From: Actinocatenispora sp036503555
GTDB taxonomy: Bacteria > Actinomycetota > Actinomycetes > Mycobacteriales > Micromonosporaceae
Direction: 5' to 3'
Assembly (NCBI GenBank): GCA_036503555.1
Contig: DASXWQ010000093.1
Location: 17,197-81,196, forward strand
Length of the DNA: 64,000 bases
The position numbers were made by a program, and so were the translations under genes. The notes beneath the pieces were generated by a model, which saw only the letters and a list, made by a program, of their open reading frames with translations, did no database searches and was not told where the DNA came from. Shown here one piece after another: positions 24,134-33,341 of this stretch. Position 1 is the stretch's first letter. Every line of letters begins with the position of its first letter.

Positions 24134-25291
24134 ATGACGATGCGATCGGCTCGAAGGGCTTCCTGGCGCTGGGCGTGGTGGTTTCCGGTGCTGCTCGGCG
24201 TGGTGTCGCTCGGCGCGACGCTCGCTCCGGCCCCGGCGAGTGCCGACACTCTCCGCGCGAAGCAGTGGTGGGTCGACGCGCTGAAGATTCCGGCGGCGCA
24301 GAGACTCTCAACCGGTCGCGGCGTCATGGTCGCGGTCATCGACAGTGGCGTCGACGCAGGAAACCCAGACCTGGCCGGGCGGGTGAGCGGTGGGACCAGC
24401 ACGTTGGTCGGTGATCCGAACGCGGAGATCGACAAGGATGGTCACGGGACCGCGATGGCGACCGACATCGGTGCGGCGGGCGGAAACGGCCGCCCTGTGG
24501 GGGTCGCCCCGGCCGTACGCATCATGCCGGTGCGGACCGACCCGTCGAGCGTGGCGGACACGGTGACCGGCATCAGGTACGCCGTCGACCACGGTGCCCA
24601 GGTCATCAACATCTCGCAAGGGGGCCGCGGGCAGGCGCTGCCCGAGGAGGTCGCGGCGCTGAGGTACGCGATGGCGCACGACGTCGTGGTCGTCGCCGCG
24701 TCGGGGAACGCCGACGACGGGGTCGCCGATGTCATCACCCCGGCCAACGTTCCCGGCGTGGTCGCGGTCAACGGCGTGGACAACGCGATGAGGTTCTGGT
24801 CCGGATCGTCGTACGGCCCCGAGTCGGTGCTATCCGCACCCGCGACGGACATGGTCTCGGCGTGGTCGCGGCAGGCCCACGCACAGGGCAGCTATCGCCT
24901 CGCGGATGGGACGAGTGATGCGGCGGCGATCGTGGCGGGGGTGGCGGCGCTGGTGCGGAGCAGGTACCCGCGGATGAGCGCGGCCAACGTGATCAACCGG
25001 CTGATCCGTACGGCGAACGATCCGGACGGCGCCGGGCGGAGCGAGCGGTACGGCTTCGGGATCGTCGATCCGGTGCGGGCTCTGACGGCGGACGTACCGA
25101 CGGTGGAGCGGAATCCGTTGCTACCGAAGGCGGAGCCGTCACCGTCCACACAGGACAGTGAGGCCGCCGCGAACACCGGCGGCTCGCCGCTGCCGTGGAT
25201 CATCGCCGCCGTCGCGGCACTCGTGGTCGTCCTGCTCGTCCTCCCGCTGGCCCTCCGCCGCCGCGCGCGACGCGACCGGCCACGCCGCTGA
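24134..25291 (+). CDS. Mycosin-type S8 serine protease (type VII)
   Basis: A 385-aa subtilase. Signal peptide 1-37 (cleavage near ASA), catalytic Asp70 in VIDSGVD, His104 in DGHGTAMA, oxyanion Asn in AASGN (about 192) and Ser261 in DGTSDAAAIVAG, then a Pro-rich stretch and a C-terminal membrane helix (residues about 352-372) with a basic tail. This is the mycosin layout: a periplasm-facing protease anchored in the membrane and tied to type VII secretion. The serine motif has Asp-Ala in place of the usual Phe-Ala. It starts nine bases after the WXG100-like gene. Confidence 0.9.
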   Translation: MTMRSARRASWRWAWWFPVLLGVVSLGATLAPAPASADTLRAKQWWVDALKIPAAQRLSTGRGVMVAVIDSGVDAGNPDLAGRVSGGTSTLVGDPNAEIDKDGHGTAMATDIGAAGGNGRPVGVAPAVRIMPVRTDPSSVADTVTGIRYAVDHGAQVINISQGGRGQALPEEVAALRYAMAHDVVVVAASGNADDGVADVITPANVPGVVAVNGVDNAMRFWSGSSYGPESVLSAPATDMVSAWSRQAHAQGSYRLADGTSDAAAIVAGVAALVRSRYPRMSAANVINRLIRTANDPDGAGRSERYGFGIVDPVRALTADVPTVERNPLLPKAEPSPSTQDSEAAANTGGSPLPWIIAAVAALVVVLLVLPLALRRRARRDRPRR

Positions 25292-25296
25292 GCCAC

Positions 25297-25344
25297 GCCG
25301 TACCGCCCGGCCGCCGTACCGCCCGGCCGCCGTACCGCCCGGCC
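25297..25344. repeat. Three tandem copies of a 16-bp unit
   Basis: GCCGTACCGCCCGGCC is repeated at 25297, 25313 and 25329 without change, followed by a decayed fourth copy. It starts right after the mycosin stop codon and lies between it and the GTPase-like gene. Recent slippage or a structured transcript end are both possible. Confidence 0.85.
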
Positions 25345-25434
25345 GTCGTGCCGGGTCGGGGGAGTGGTTCATCACCGGATGCGTGGTCGCGCGTTGTACG
25401 CAGGGTGTGTGACGGAGCGAGGTCGGGGGGCCTG

Positions 25435-25917
25435 GTGAAGACTGGTCGCTGTGCGTACCCGTTGAAGGTTGTGGTGTTGGGTGGGCGTGCCGCGGGTGCG
25501 TCGTTCGTCGGGCTGGTGTCGGACGTGGGCGGGTGCGCTGACGTCGTGCCCTACGGGCAGTGCGCGGTGACGGACCGGGTGTCGGTGCACCTGTACGGGA
25601 TGCCGACGCAGCACCGGTACTGGTTCATGTGGGACTCGCTGGCGCGTGGTGCGGTGGCGGCGCTGGTGTTGGCGGACGCGTCGCGGCTGCGGGACAGTTT
25701 CGCCGCGCTCGACTACGCGGCGGCGCGCGGCATGCCGCACATGGTCGCGGTCGCGAACGCGGACCGGTTCGAGCTGACCCAGGTACGCGACGCGCTGGCG
25801 GTGGGGCCGGAGGTTCCGGTGCTGTTGACCGAATCCGACCGGCCACGGCCGGCCCGCGAGGTTCTGCACGCCGTCGTCCGGTACGCGGTGGCGCGCCGCA
25901 ACTCGACCGCCGCCTGA
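25435..25917 (+). CDS. CvnD-like small GTPase homologue with lost P-loop
   Basis: A 160-aa protein from a GTG at 25435 after a GGGGGG stretch. It follows the conservon GTPase (CvnD/MglA-like) pattern throughout: KVVVLGGRAAGASFVGLVSD, YGMPTQHRYWFMWDSLARGA, VAALVLADASRLRDSFAALD, PHMVAVANADRF. In the Walker A region GxxxxGKS the lysine is Ala22, and the TPGQ switch II motif is MPTQ. It therefore probably cannot hydrolyse GTP. The other conservon genes (CvnA-C) are absent around it, so it is an orphan. Confidence 0.75.
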   Translation: MKTGRCAYPLKVVVLGGRAAGASFVGLVSDVGGCADVVPYGQCAVTDRVSVHLYGMPTQHRYWFMWDSLARGAVAALVLADASRLRDSFAALDYAAARGMPHMVAVANADRFELTQVRDALAVGPEVPVLLTESDRPRPAREVLHAVVRYAVARRNSTAA

Positions 25918-26045
25918 CGCGGATCTCCTTGCGGGGCAAGGGGATTTCCGCGGCTGACCCGCGCGGGTCGGGCCGTTCCGGTTGCCGGCCGGCGCGGATG
26001 GGGTGAGGGTGGGTGGGTTGGCCGTACCCATGTGAGGAGAGTCGA

Positions 26046-26363
26046 GTGCTCGCCCTGACCGAGAACGCGGTGACCGTCATCCGCACCCTGACCGAGCAGA
26101 CCGGCGACCCGGAGGTGTCCGGGCTGCGCATCGCGACCGACGCGGCACCGTCGGACACCGCCGACGCGGTACCCGAGGACGCGCACGCGCTGAGCCTCGC
26201 GGTGACGCAGGCGCCGGAGGCCGGCGACCAGGTGCTGGACGCGGGCGGCGCGCGGCTGTTCCTGGAGTCGAACGCCGCCGCGTACCTGGACGACAAGGCC
26301 CTGGACGCCGAGGTGGACCAGTCCGGCAACGTCAGTTTCGCGGTCGCGATGCAGCCCGAGTGA
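26046..26363 (+). CDS. HesB/IscA-like protein lacking cysteines
   Basis: A 105-aa protein from GTG 26046 with a GAGGAGA ribosome site. It shows the A-type Fe-S carrier fold pattern: LALTENAVTVIRTLTEQTGD, GLRIATD, then LDAGGARLFLESNAAAYLDD and a C-terminal strand. The three conserved cysteines that hold the cluster in IscA/HesB are all absent and no cysteine occurs in the protein. Cysteine-free relatives are common in actinobacteria and their role is unknown. It stands alone. Confidence 0.75.
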   Translation: MLALTENAVTVIRTLTEQTGDPEVSGLRIATDAAPSDTADAVPEDAHALSLAVTQAPEAGDQVLDAGGARLFLESNAAAYLDDKALDAEVDQSGNVSFAVAMQPE

Positions 26364-26486
26364 CCGTCGCCCGCGCGGCCCACCGAGTGACCCCGCGAAA
26401 GGCATCGTGACCAGGGGAAACGGGACGGCGCGGACGGGGTTCGCAGGGCAGCGAAAATGTCGTACCCCGGCCGTAGTGTCCGGGGT

Positions 26487-27188
26487 ATGAACCGGACCGA
26501 ACGACTCCACGCCCTCGTCGACGAACTTCGGGCCGCGGCACCGTCGCCGCGCACCACGCGCTGGCTCGCCGAGCACTTCGCGGTGAGCGTACGCACCATC
26601 GAGCGCGACACCGCCGCGCTCGCCACGTCAGGTGTCCCGGTCTACGCGGTGCCGGGTCCGGAGGGTGGCTACGCGGTCGACGCGACCGCGCACGACCTGC
26701 CGCCGATGTCGGTCACGCCGGAGGAGGCGGTCGCGCTCGCGGTCGGCCTGTCCCGGTTGGCCGGCACGCCGTTCCAGCGCGCCGCGGATGCCGTGCTGGA
26801 CAAGCTTCGCGTCCGATATCCGGGGGTGACCGGCGCCGCCGCGGAGGCGGTCGCCGCGCACGCCGGGATCGACGTCGACACCGCCGGCCAGTTCCCGGCC
26901 GTGCCGGTGGTGTTGCAGGAGGCGTTGACCACCGAGCGCGTCCTCGACATCGACTACGCCGACCGCCGCGGCCGGCTCAGCCACCGGACGGTCGAGCCGA
27001 TCGGCTTCGTGGGTGGCCGGGACCACTGGCTGCTGCTGGCGTGGTGCCGGCTGCGGCACGGCGTGCGGGCGTTCCGGCTCGACCGGATCCGGCACGCCCG
27101 GCTCGGCACCGAGCCGGTGCCGGCCCGCCGCGACCTGCCGGCGCTGGACATCCCCGAGCAGGTGGTGCGGCGGCTGTCGGCATCGTGA
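26487..27188 (+). CDS. WYL-domain (YafY-type) transcriptional regulator
   Basis: A 233-aa protein: an N-terminal HTH (MNRTERLHALVDELRAAAPS, then VSVRTIERDTAALATSGVPV), a helical middle, and a C-terminal WYL domain (VLDIDYADRRGRLSHRTVEP, GGRDHWLLLAWCRLRHGVRA, FRLDRI). The WYL domain is thought to sense small ligands or nucleotides. The target genes are not obvious; the divergent or downstream neighbours are an amidotransferase and the HesB-like protein. Confidence 0.9.
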   Translation: MNRTERLHALVDELRAAAPSPRTTRWLAEHFAVSVRTIERDTAALATSGVPVYAVPGPEGGYAVDATAHDLPPMSVTPEEAVALAVGLSRLAGTPFQRAADAVLDKLRVRYPGVTGAAAEAVAAHAGIDVDTAGQFPAVPVVLQEALTTERVLDIDYADRRGRLSHRTVEPIGFVGGRDHWLLLAWCRLRHGVRAFRLDRIRHARLGTEPVPARRDLPALDIPEQVVRRLSAS

Positions 27189-27251
27189 CGTGTGTCGGTT
27201 TCCAGCCGCGGCCCTGACCGGCCGCGGCTGGGGGCCGATAGCCTCGGAGGC

Positions 27252-27992
27252 GTGACGACTGTACGCACGCTCGTGGTGGAGAACGACCCGACCGACGATG
27301 CCCGGCTGCTCGGCGACTGGTTGACCGAGGCCGGCCTGACGCTGGACGTGGTCCGGCCGCACGCCGGGGACGCCCTGCCCGCCGGCGACCTCTCCGGGTA
27401 CGCGGGGCTCGTCGTGCTCGGCGGCGGCCTGCCCGACGCCTCCTGGTACGGGGCGGAGGAGGACCTGTTCCGGACCGCGGTGCGGCAGAAGGTGCCGACG
27501 CTGGCGGTGTGCCTCGGCGCGCAGCTCATGGCGAACGCGTTCGGCGGGTACGTCGCGCCGGCGGCGGCCGGTCCGGAGCTGGGGCCGAGGCTGGTGGCGA
27601 AGCGGGACGCGGCGAACGGCGACGTGCTGTTCGCCGACGTTCCGCTGATGCCGGACGTGATCCAGTTCCACCACGACGAGATCGTCGAGCTGCCCGAGGG
27701 TGCGGTGCTGCTCGCCGCCTCGCCCAGCTACCCGAACCAGGCCTTCCGGTACGGGGACCGGGCGTGGGCAATCCAGTTCCACATCGAGTGCGACGCGGAC
27801 ATGCTGGCAGGCTGGATCGCCGGTTCGCCGGACGTGGCGGCGGTCGGTGCCGACCCGGCCGAGCTGGCCGCCCGCTGTGCCGCCGCCCTGCCCGACGTGG
27901 CCGAGACGTGGCGCCCGTTCGCGCACCGCTTCGCCGACCTGGTCGCCGGTCGTACGTCGGCCCGGACCGAGTTGCCCCTGCTCGGTTCGTGA
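27252..27992 (+). CDS. Class I glutamine amidotransferase
   Basis: A 246-aa protein from GTG 27252 with the triad of class I amidotransferases: nucleophile in TLAVCLGAQLMANAFGG and His/Glu in WAIQFHIECD. The upstream GYAGLVVLGGGLPDASWYGA oxyanion loop is also present. It resembles the GMP synthase amidotransferase branch but stands alone, as in GATase proteins of unknown acceptor, including gamma-glutamyl-polyamine hydrolases. It lies 49 bases before glnE, which suggests a nitrogen-linked role. Confidence 0.87.
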   Translation: MTTVRTLVVENDPTDDARLLGDWLTEAGLTLDVVRPHAGDALPAGDLSGYAGLVVLGGGLPDASWYGAEEDLFRTAVRQKVPTLAVCLGAQLMANAFGGYVAPAAAGPELGPRLVAKRDAANGDVLFADVPLMPDVIQFHHDEIVELPEGAVLLAASPSYPNQAFRYGDRAWAIQFHIECDADMLAGWIAGSPDVAAVGADPAELAARCAAALPDVAETWRPFAHRFADLVAGRTSARTELPLLGS

Positions 27993-28040
27993 CCCCTGGC
28001 GGTGCGGCGGACACGGCGGACGGACACGACGGGGGTGGGC

Positions 28041-31000
28041 ATGAGCGCAGACCGGGGGCAGCGGCCGGAGCCGGGTGACGCGGTGATCGCCGAGGGCGGA
28101 CGCGACGTACCGGGCGAGCGCACCTCACGGGACGGCCGCGCGCCGGGGAGCACGGCGCCCGCCGAGTCGTCCGGACGGCCGGAGCCGGGGCGCCGCGGGT
28201 ACGGACGGCTGACCAGGTACGGCTTCGCGGACGCGGAGGGGGCGGCGGAGCTGCTCGGCCCCGCGGACGACGGGCTGGGCTGGTGGGATCCGCGGCGGGG
28301 CGAGCCGGTCGACGACGGCGCCGTCGCGCTGGTACGCACGCTCGCCCGCACCGCCGACCCGGACCTGGCGCTGCGCCAGCTGCACCGGCTGGTGGCGGTC
28401 GCCCCGGAGGTACCCGGGGTGTTGCGCGCGGACGGCGGGATGGCGGCGCGGCTGTTCGCGGTGCTCGGCGCGTCCGAGGCGCTCGGCGACCACCTGGTGG
28501 TGTGCCCCGCGGACTGGTCGGTGCTGGCCTCGGACGCGGACCCGGACACGTACCGGGGGGCCGACGCGCTGCGGTCGGAGCTGACCCCGGCGGAGCCGGA
28601 CGGGGGCGCGGCAGCGGTCACGGCGCTGCGCCGGGCGTACCGGGGGGCGCTGTTGCGGATCGCGGCGGCGGACCTGACCGGTACGCGGACCGTCGACGAG
28701 GTGATGGCGGAGCTGACCGGCCTGGCGGACGCGACCCTGGCCGCGGCGCTGCGCATCGCCGAGGCGGAACGCGGCGCGGAGCCGGCGCCGCGGCTGGCGG
28801 TGATCGCGATGGGCAAGTGCGGCGGCCGGGAGCTGAACTACGTCAGCGACGTGGACGTGCTGTTCGTGGCGGAGCCGGCCGGTGACGGCGACCCGGACGA
28901 GGCGCTGCGCGATGCCACGGCCGTGGCGGTACGGCTGATCGACGTGTGCCGCCAGGTGGCGTGGCAGGTGGACGCCGGGCTGCGGCCGGAGGGCAGGGAC
29001 GGCCCGCTGGTGCGTACGGTCGCGAGCTACCGGGCGTACTACACGCGGTGGGCGAAGGGCTGGGAGTTCCAGGCGCTGCTGAAGGCGCGGCCGGCGGCCG
29101 GCGACGCGGCGCTGGCAGAGGAGTGGTTGGCCGGCGTACGGCCGCTGGTGTGGCAGGAGTCCGAGTCGGCGCAGCGGCCGAGGACGGTGGCCGAGGTGCG
29201 GGCGATGCGCCGCCGCGTCGAGGACCAACTGTCCGCGGCGGACGTCGAGCGGGAGATCAAGCTGGGCCGGGGCGGGCTGCGCGACATCGAGTTCGCGGTG
29301 CAGTTGCTCCAGCTCGTGCACGGCAGGTCGGATCCGGAGCTGCGGGACGCGAACACGCTGGCGGCGCTCGCGGCGCTGACCGCCGGCGGGTACGTGGGGC
29401 GGACGGACGGCGAGGAGCTGGCCGCCTCGTACCGGTTCCTGCGGACGATCGAGCACCGGCTCCAGTTGCAGCGGCTGCGGCGTACGCACCGGATCCCGGA
29501 CGACGAGTCCGGGCTGCGCTGGCTGGCGCACGCGCTCGGGTACCGGGCGGAGGGCGACCGGACGACGGTGCAGGCGTTCCTGCGCGACTGGTCGCGGCTG
29601 GCGCACCACGTCCGCCGGCTGCACGAGAAGTTGCTGTACCGGCCGCTGCTGGAGGCGGTGGCGAAGGTACCGACCGAGGCGCTGCGGCTGACCAGCGGCG
29701 CCGCCGAGTCCCGGCTGGAGGCGCTGGGGTTCGAGGACCCGGCCGGCGCGCTGCGCCACATCGGCGCGCTGACCGGCGGCGTGTCGCGTACCGCGGCGAT
29801 CCAGCGGACGCTGCTGCCGGCGCTGCTGCCCGTGTTCGCCGACGCGCCGGAGCCGGACCACGGCCTGCTCGCGTACCGGAGGGTGTCGGAGAAGCTCGGC
29901 CGCACCCCGTGGTACCTGCGGCTGCTGCGCGACTCGGGTCCCGTTGCGATCCGCCTGGCCCGCCTGCTCGGCACCAGCCGGTACGTGACGGACCTGCTGG
30001 CGCGCGACCCGGAGGCGCTCCGGCTGCTCGCCGACGACGCCGAGCTGGTGCCGCGCGCGCCGGCGGCGCTGACCGAGGCCATGTCCGCCGCGGTACGCCG
30101 GCACGAGCGACCCGCCGACGCGGTCGCCGCGCTGCGCGCGCTCCGCCGCCGGGAGCTGTTCCGGATCGCCTGCGCCGACCTGCTCGGCCGGCTCGACGTG
30201 GTCGCCGTCGGCCGGGCCCTGTCGGACGTCACCGACGCGGTGCTGGCCGCCGCGCTGCGGGTGGCGCGCGTCGCCGCCGGCGTACCGGCCGGGCTGCGGT
30301 TGGCGGTGATCGGGATGGGGCGGCTCGGCGGCGCCGAGATGAGCTACGGGTCGGACGCCGACGTGCTGTTCGTCTGTTCGGACGGCGACGACGCGCAGGC
30401 CCGCGCGCACACCGTGGCCGAGCAGCTGCGGGCGTTGCTGTCGGCGCCCGCGCCGGACCCGCCGCTGCCGATCGACGCCGGCCTGCGCCCGGAGGGCCGG
30501 CAGGGCCCGCTGGTCCGCAGCCTCGCCGCGTACCGGGGGTACTACGCCCGCTGGTCGCGGGTGTGGGAGGCGCAGGCGCTGCTGCGCGCCAGGTTCGTGG
30601 CCGGCGACGCCGACCTGGGCGAGGAGTTCCTCGCCGTCGCCGACCCGGTGCGGTATCCGGCGCGCGGCCTGGACACCGCGCAGGTACGGGAGATCCTGCG
30701 GATCAAGGCGCGCGTCGACGCGGAACGGTTGCCGCGCGGCGCCGACCCGGCCACCCACACGAAGCTGGGGCGGGGCGGGCTCGCCGACGTCGAGTGGACG
30801 GTGCAGCTCCTGCAACTGCGGCACGCGGGCGGCGTGCCGGAGCTGCGTACCACGAGCACCCTCGGCGCGCTCGACGCCGCGGTCGGCGCCGGGCTGCTGT
30901 CCGCGGACGACGCCGCCGAGCTGGCCGCCGCGTGGCGCCTCGCCGGCGCGGTACGCAACGCGATGATGCTGGTTCGCGGCCGCCCCTCGGACCAGCTGCC

Positions 31001-31148
31001 GCGGCACGGCGTCGAGCTCGCCGGCGTGGTCCGCGCCCTCCGGTTCGACGACGGCGACGATCCCGGCGCGTTCCTCGACGAGTACCTGCGTACCGCCCGG
31101 CGCGCGCGGCACGTGGTGGCCGCCCGGATGGAGGCCGAGGTCCCGTGA
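28041..31148 (+). CDS. glnE: Glutamine synthetase adenylyltransferase/deadenylase
   Basis: A 1035-aa enzyme that adenylylates and deadenylylates glutamine synthetase I. Two nucleotidyltransferase domains are visible: the first with MGKCGGRELNYVSDVDVLFV near residue 255, the second with MGRLGGAEMSYGSDADVLFV near residue 757, both with the GG...D-x-D metal site. The helical repeats between them include KLGRGGLRDIEFAVQLLQL and its C-terminal twin KLGRGGLADVEWTVQLLQL. A Pro-rich N-terminal tail of about 50 residues is actinobacterial. The start at 28041 follows a GGGGGTGGG site. Confidence 0.96.
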   Translation: MSADRGQRPEPGDAVIAEGGRDVPGERTSRDGRAPGSTAPAESSGRPEPGRRGYGRLTRYGFADAEGAAELLGPADDGLGWWDPRRGEPVDDGAVALVRTLARTADPDLALRQLHRLVAVAPEVPGVLRADGGMAARLFAVLGASEALGDHLVVCPADWSVLASDADPDTYRGADALRSELTPAEPDGGAAAVTALRRAYRGALLRIAAADLTGTRTVDEVMAELTGLADATLAAALRIAEAERGAEPAPRLAVIAMGKCGGRELNYVSDVDVLFVAEPAGDGDPDEALRDATAVAVRLIDVCRQVAWQVDAGLRPEGRDGPLVRTVASYRAYYTRWAKGWEFQALLKARPAAGDAALAEEWLAGVRPLVWQESESAQRPRTVAEVRAMRRRVEDQLSAADVEREIKLGRGGLRDIEFAVQLLQLVHGRSDPELRDANTLAALAALTAGGYVGRTDGEELAASYRFLRTIEHRLQLQRLRRTHRIPDDESGLRWLAHALGYRAEGDRTTVQAFLRDWSRLAHHVRRLHEKLLYRPLLEAVAKVPTEALRLTSGAAESRLEALGFEDPAGALRHIGALTGGVSRTAAIQRTLLPALLPVFADAPEPDHGLLAYRRVSEKLGRTPWYLRLLRDSGPVAIRLARLLGTSRYVTDLLARDPEALRLLADDAELVPRAPAALTEAMSAAVRRHERPADAVAALRALRRRELFRIACADLLGRLDVVAVGRALSDVTDAVLAAALRVARVAAGVPAGLRLAVIGMGRLGGAEMSYGSDADVLFVCSDGDDAQARAHTVAEQLRALLSAPAPDPPLPIDAGLRPEGRQGPLVRSLAAYRGYYARWSRVWEAQALLRARFVAGDADLGEEFLAVADPVRYPARGLDTAQVREILRIKARVDAERLPRGADPATHTKLGRGGLADVEWTVQLLQLRHAGGVPELRTTSTLGALDAAVGAGLLSADDAAELAAAWRLAGAVRNAMMLVRGRPSDQLPRHGVELAGVVRALRFDDGDDPGAFLDEYLRTARRARHVVAARMEAEVP

Positions 31149-31208
31149 CGTCGGCGGGGTACCGATGGCTGACCAGGGCGGGCGCCCGGTCGTTGAGCCG
31201 GTGTGATC

Positions 31209-33314
31209 ATGGGTAGGGGCGAGGCCCGCGACGCGTCGGTGCCGGCCGGCCGTCGCCCACCGGACGACGACCTGGGCTCGACGCAGCCGACCGACGCCGT
31301 GCCGGACGACGAGCCGGACCCCGCACCGCGGGACCCGGCAGCCGACCTCGGGTCGACGCAACCGATCGACGCGGTGCCCGACGACGCGGCGCCGCGGGAT
31401 GCGGGTGCCGAGCTGGGCTCCACGCAGGCGATCGACGCGGCGGGCGACGACGCGGCGGACGAGCCCCGAAGGGCGCGGCGACGGTCGGCGTCGACGCGCG
31501 CGGCCGATGCGGTGGCGGATCGGCGGGAACGCTCGCGCGGGCCGGACGCGGTGGGGCCGCCGGATCCGCCGCGCCGGAGCCGGGCGTACGTCGATCCGAC
31601 GCCGACGGCACTGATCCCGAAGGTACGGCGAGACTGGGTCGACGTGGTGGACCACTGGTTCCCGGAGCGGTACCGGGTGCCGACGATCCTGACGACGGCG
31701 GTGTCGCTGACGCTGTGCGTGGCGTTCCTGTTCCTGCCGCTGGCGGGCACGGACCTGGCCGCGCAGGTGGCCCGCGGCCACTTCTTCGAGGTGTACGGCT
31801 GGCACACGATCGACTTCCGCTGGTACGCCGGGGTCTACCCGTTCGGCTACAGCCTGCTCGCCGGTCCGCTGAACGGGCTGATCGGCGCGCGCGGGGTCGG
31901 CGTGGTGTCGTGCGTGCTGACGTCGGCGGCGTTCGCCTGGCTGCTGGCCCGCCACCGGGTACGCCGGCCGGCGGTGGGCGGCGTCCTCGCGGCGCTGGTC
32001 GGCGTGTTCAACCTGGTGAGCGGGCGGACGACGTTCGCGCTGGGTCTGGCGATCGCGATGTTCGCGCTGGTCGCGGTGTCCCTGCCGCCCCGGGTGCCGC
32101 GCCCGGTACGGCTGGTGCTCGGGTTCCTGCTCGCCGCGCTGTCGGTGGCGGGCAGCCCGGTGTCCGGCCTGTTCTGCGGGCTGGCCGGCGGAGCCGTCCT
32201 GCTCGCCTGCGTACACCGGGTGCCGCGCGCGGTGCCGACCCGGGCGACGGGCGGGGCGGCGGACGGGCCGCGGCGTACCGGGCCGGTGGCGTGGTGGCGG
32301 CGGCACGTGACCGGCGCCTGGGCCGAGGGCCTGGTGCTGTGCCTGGGCGCGCTGGTGGGGCTGGTGCCGAGCCTGATGTTCGCCGACGGCGGGGTGCAGC
32401 CGTTCAACGGCGACTCGATGAAGGTGTTCGTCGCGGTCGGCGTGGCGACGTTCTTCCTGATCCCGCGGCGGTACCGGGCGCTGCGGGCCGGTGCGGTGCT
32501 GCTGGTGCTGCTGGTCCTGGTGGCGTACTTCGTGCCGAGCCCGCTCGGGTCGAACGTGACGCGGCTGCCGATGCTGTTCTGCGCGCCACTGGTGGCCGCG
32601 GTGGCGACGCTGCGGCGCGGCTGGCTGGTCGGCGCGATCGTGGCGCTGACCCTGTGGCAGCCGCCGTTGGTGGCGAGCGACCTGGGCAGCGCCGGCAGCC
32701 GCCCGGCGCAGTCGGTGTTCTACCAGCCGCTGATCGCCGAGCTGGACACGCTGAAGCCGGTCGGCCGGATCGAGGTCGTCCCGCTGTACGACCACTGGGA
32801 GTCGACGTACGTGGCGGAGGCGGTGCCGCTGGCCCGCGGCTGGGAGCGGCAGGTCGACGTCGAGCGCAACCCGCTGTTCTACACCGAGGGCCTCGCCCCG
32901 GACACGTACCTGAGCTGGCTCTACCGCAACGCCGTGTCGTACGTGGCGGTGCCGCGCCAGGAGAAGCTCGACAAGTACGGCCGGGAGGAGGCGTCGCTGA
33001 TCGCGGCCGGCCTGCCCTACCTGCGGCTGGTCTGGTCGAACGCGGACTGGCAGCTCTACGGGGTGGTCGGGGCGCAGCAGCTCGTGTCGGGCGTGGGCGT
33101 GCTGGTCGACTCGGGGCCGACCGGCGTCACGTTCGACACGACGTCGGGCGGCCAGGTCCGGATCCGGGTGCGGTGGAGCCACTGGCTGACGCTGTCCGGG
33201 CCGGATGCCTGTTTCGCCCGGGATCCGGACGGATGGGTGGCGGTGACCGTGACGAGGCCGGGACGGTACCGGGTTTCCAGTGGTTGGCATCTCCGGCAGG
33301 CCCACCGCTGCTGA
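31209..33314 (+). CDS. Large multi-pass membrane protein with repeated acidic N-tail
   Basis: A 701-aa protein. The N-terminal cytoplasmic tail (1-130) holds three copies of an LGSTQPxDAVPDD-like unit of about 25 residues. About ten to twelve membrane helices follow, including FFEVYGWHTIDFRWYAGVYP in an external loop, and a C-terminal soluble domain with VVPLYDHWESTYVAEAVPLA. The layout is like GT-C or polyprenyl-sugar-linked membrane proteins of actinobacteria; no catalytic motif is certain. A GTG two codons upstream (31203) is an alternative start. It lies 60 bases after glnE. Confidence 0.7.
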   Translation: MGRGEARDASVPAGRRPPDDDLGSTQPTDAVPDDEPDPAPRDPAADLGSTQPIDAVPDDAAPRDAGAELGSTQAIDAAGDDAADEPRRARRRSASTRAADAVADRRERSRGPDAVGPPDPPRRSRAYVDPTPTALIPKVRRDWVDVVDHWFPERYRVPTILTTAVSLTLCVAFLFLPLAGTDLAAQVARGHFFEVYGWHTIDFRWYAGVYPFGYSLLAGPLNGLIGARGVGVVSCVLTSAAFAWLLARHRVRRPAVGGVLAALVGVFNLVSGRTTFALGLAIAMFALVAVSLPPRVPRPVRLVLGFLLAALSVAGSPVSGLFCGLAGGAVLLACVHRVPRAVPTRATGGAADGPRRTGPVAWWRRHVTGAWAEGLVLCLGALVGLVPSLMFADGGVQPFNGDSMKVFVAVGVATFFLIPRRYRALRAGAVLLVLLVLVAYFVPSPLGSNVTRLPMLFCAPLVAAVATLRRGWLVGAIVALTLWQPPLVASDLGSAGSRPAQSVFYQPLIAELDTLKPVGRIEVVPLYDHWESTYVAEAVPLARGWERQVDVERNPLFYTEGLAPDTYLSWLYRNAVSYVAVPRQEKLDKYGREEASLIAAGLPYLRLVWSNADWQLYGVVGAQQLVSGVGVLVDSGPTGVTFDTTSGGQVRIRVRWSHWLTLSGPDACFARDPDGWVAVTVTRPGRYRVSSGWHLRQAHRC

Positions 33315-33341
33315 AGTTTTTCGCCGTCGTACCGTCATGGG

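Noticed and set aside
25297..25344. CRISPR array
   Set aside because: The units touch each other with no spacers and no cas genes are present.
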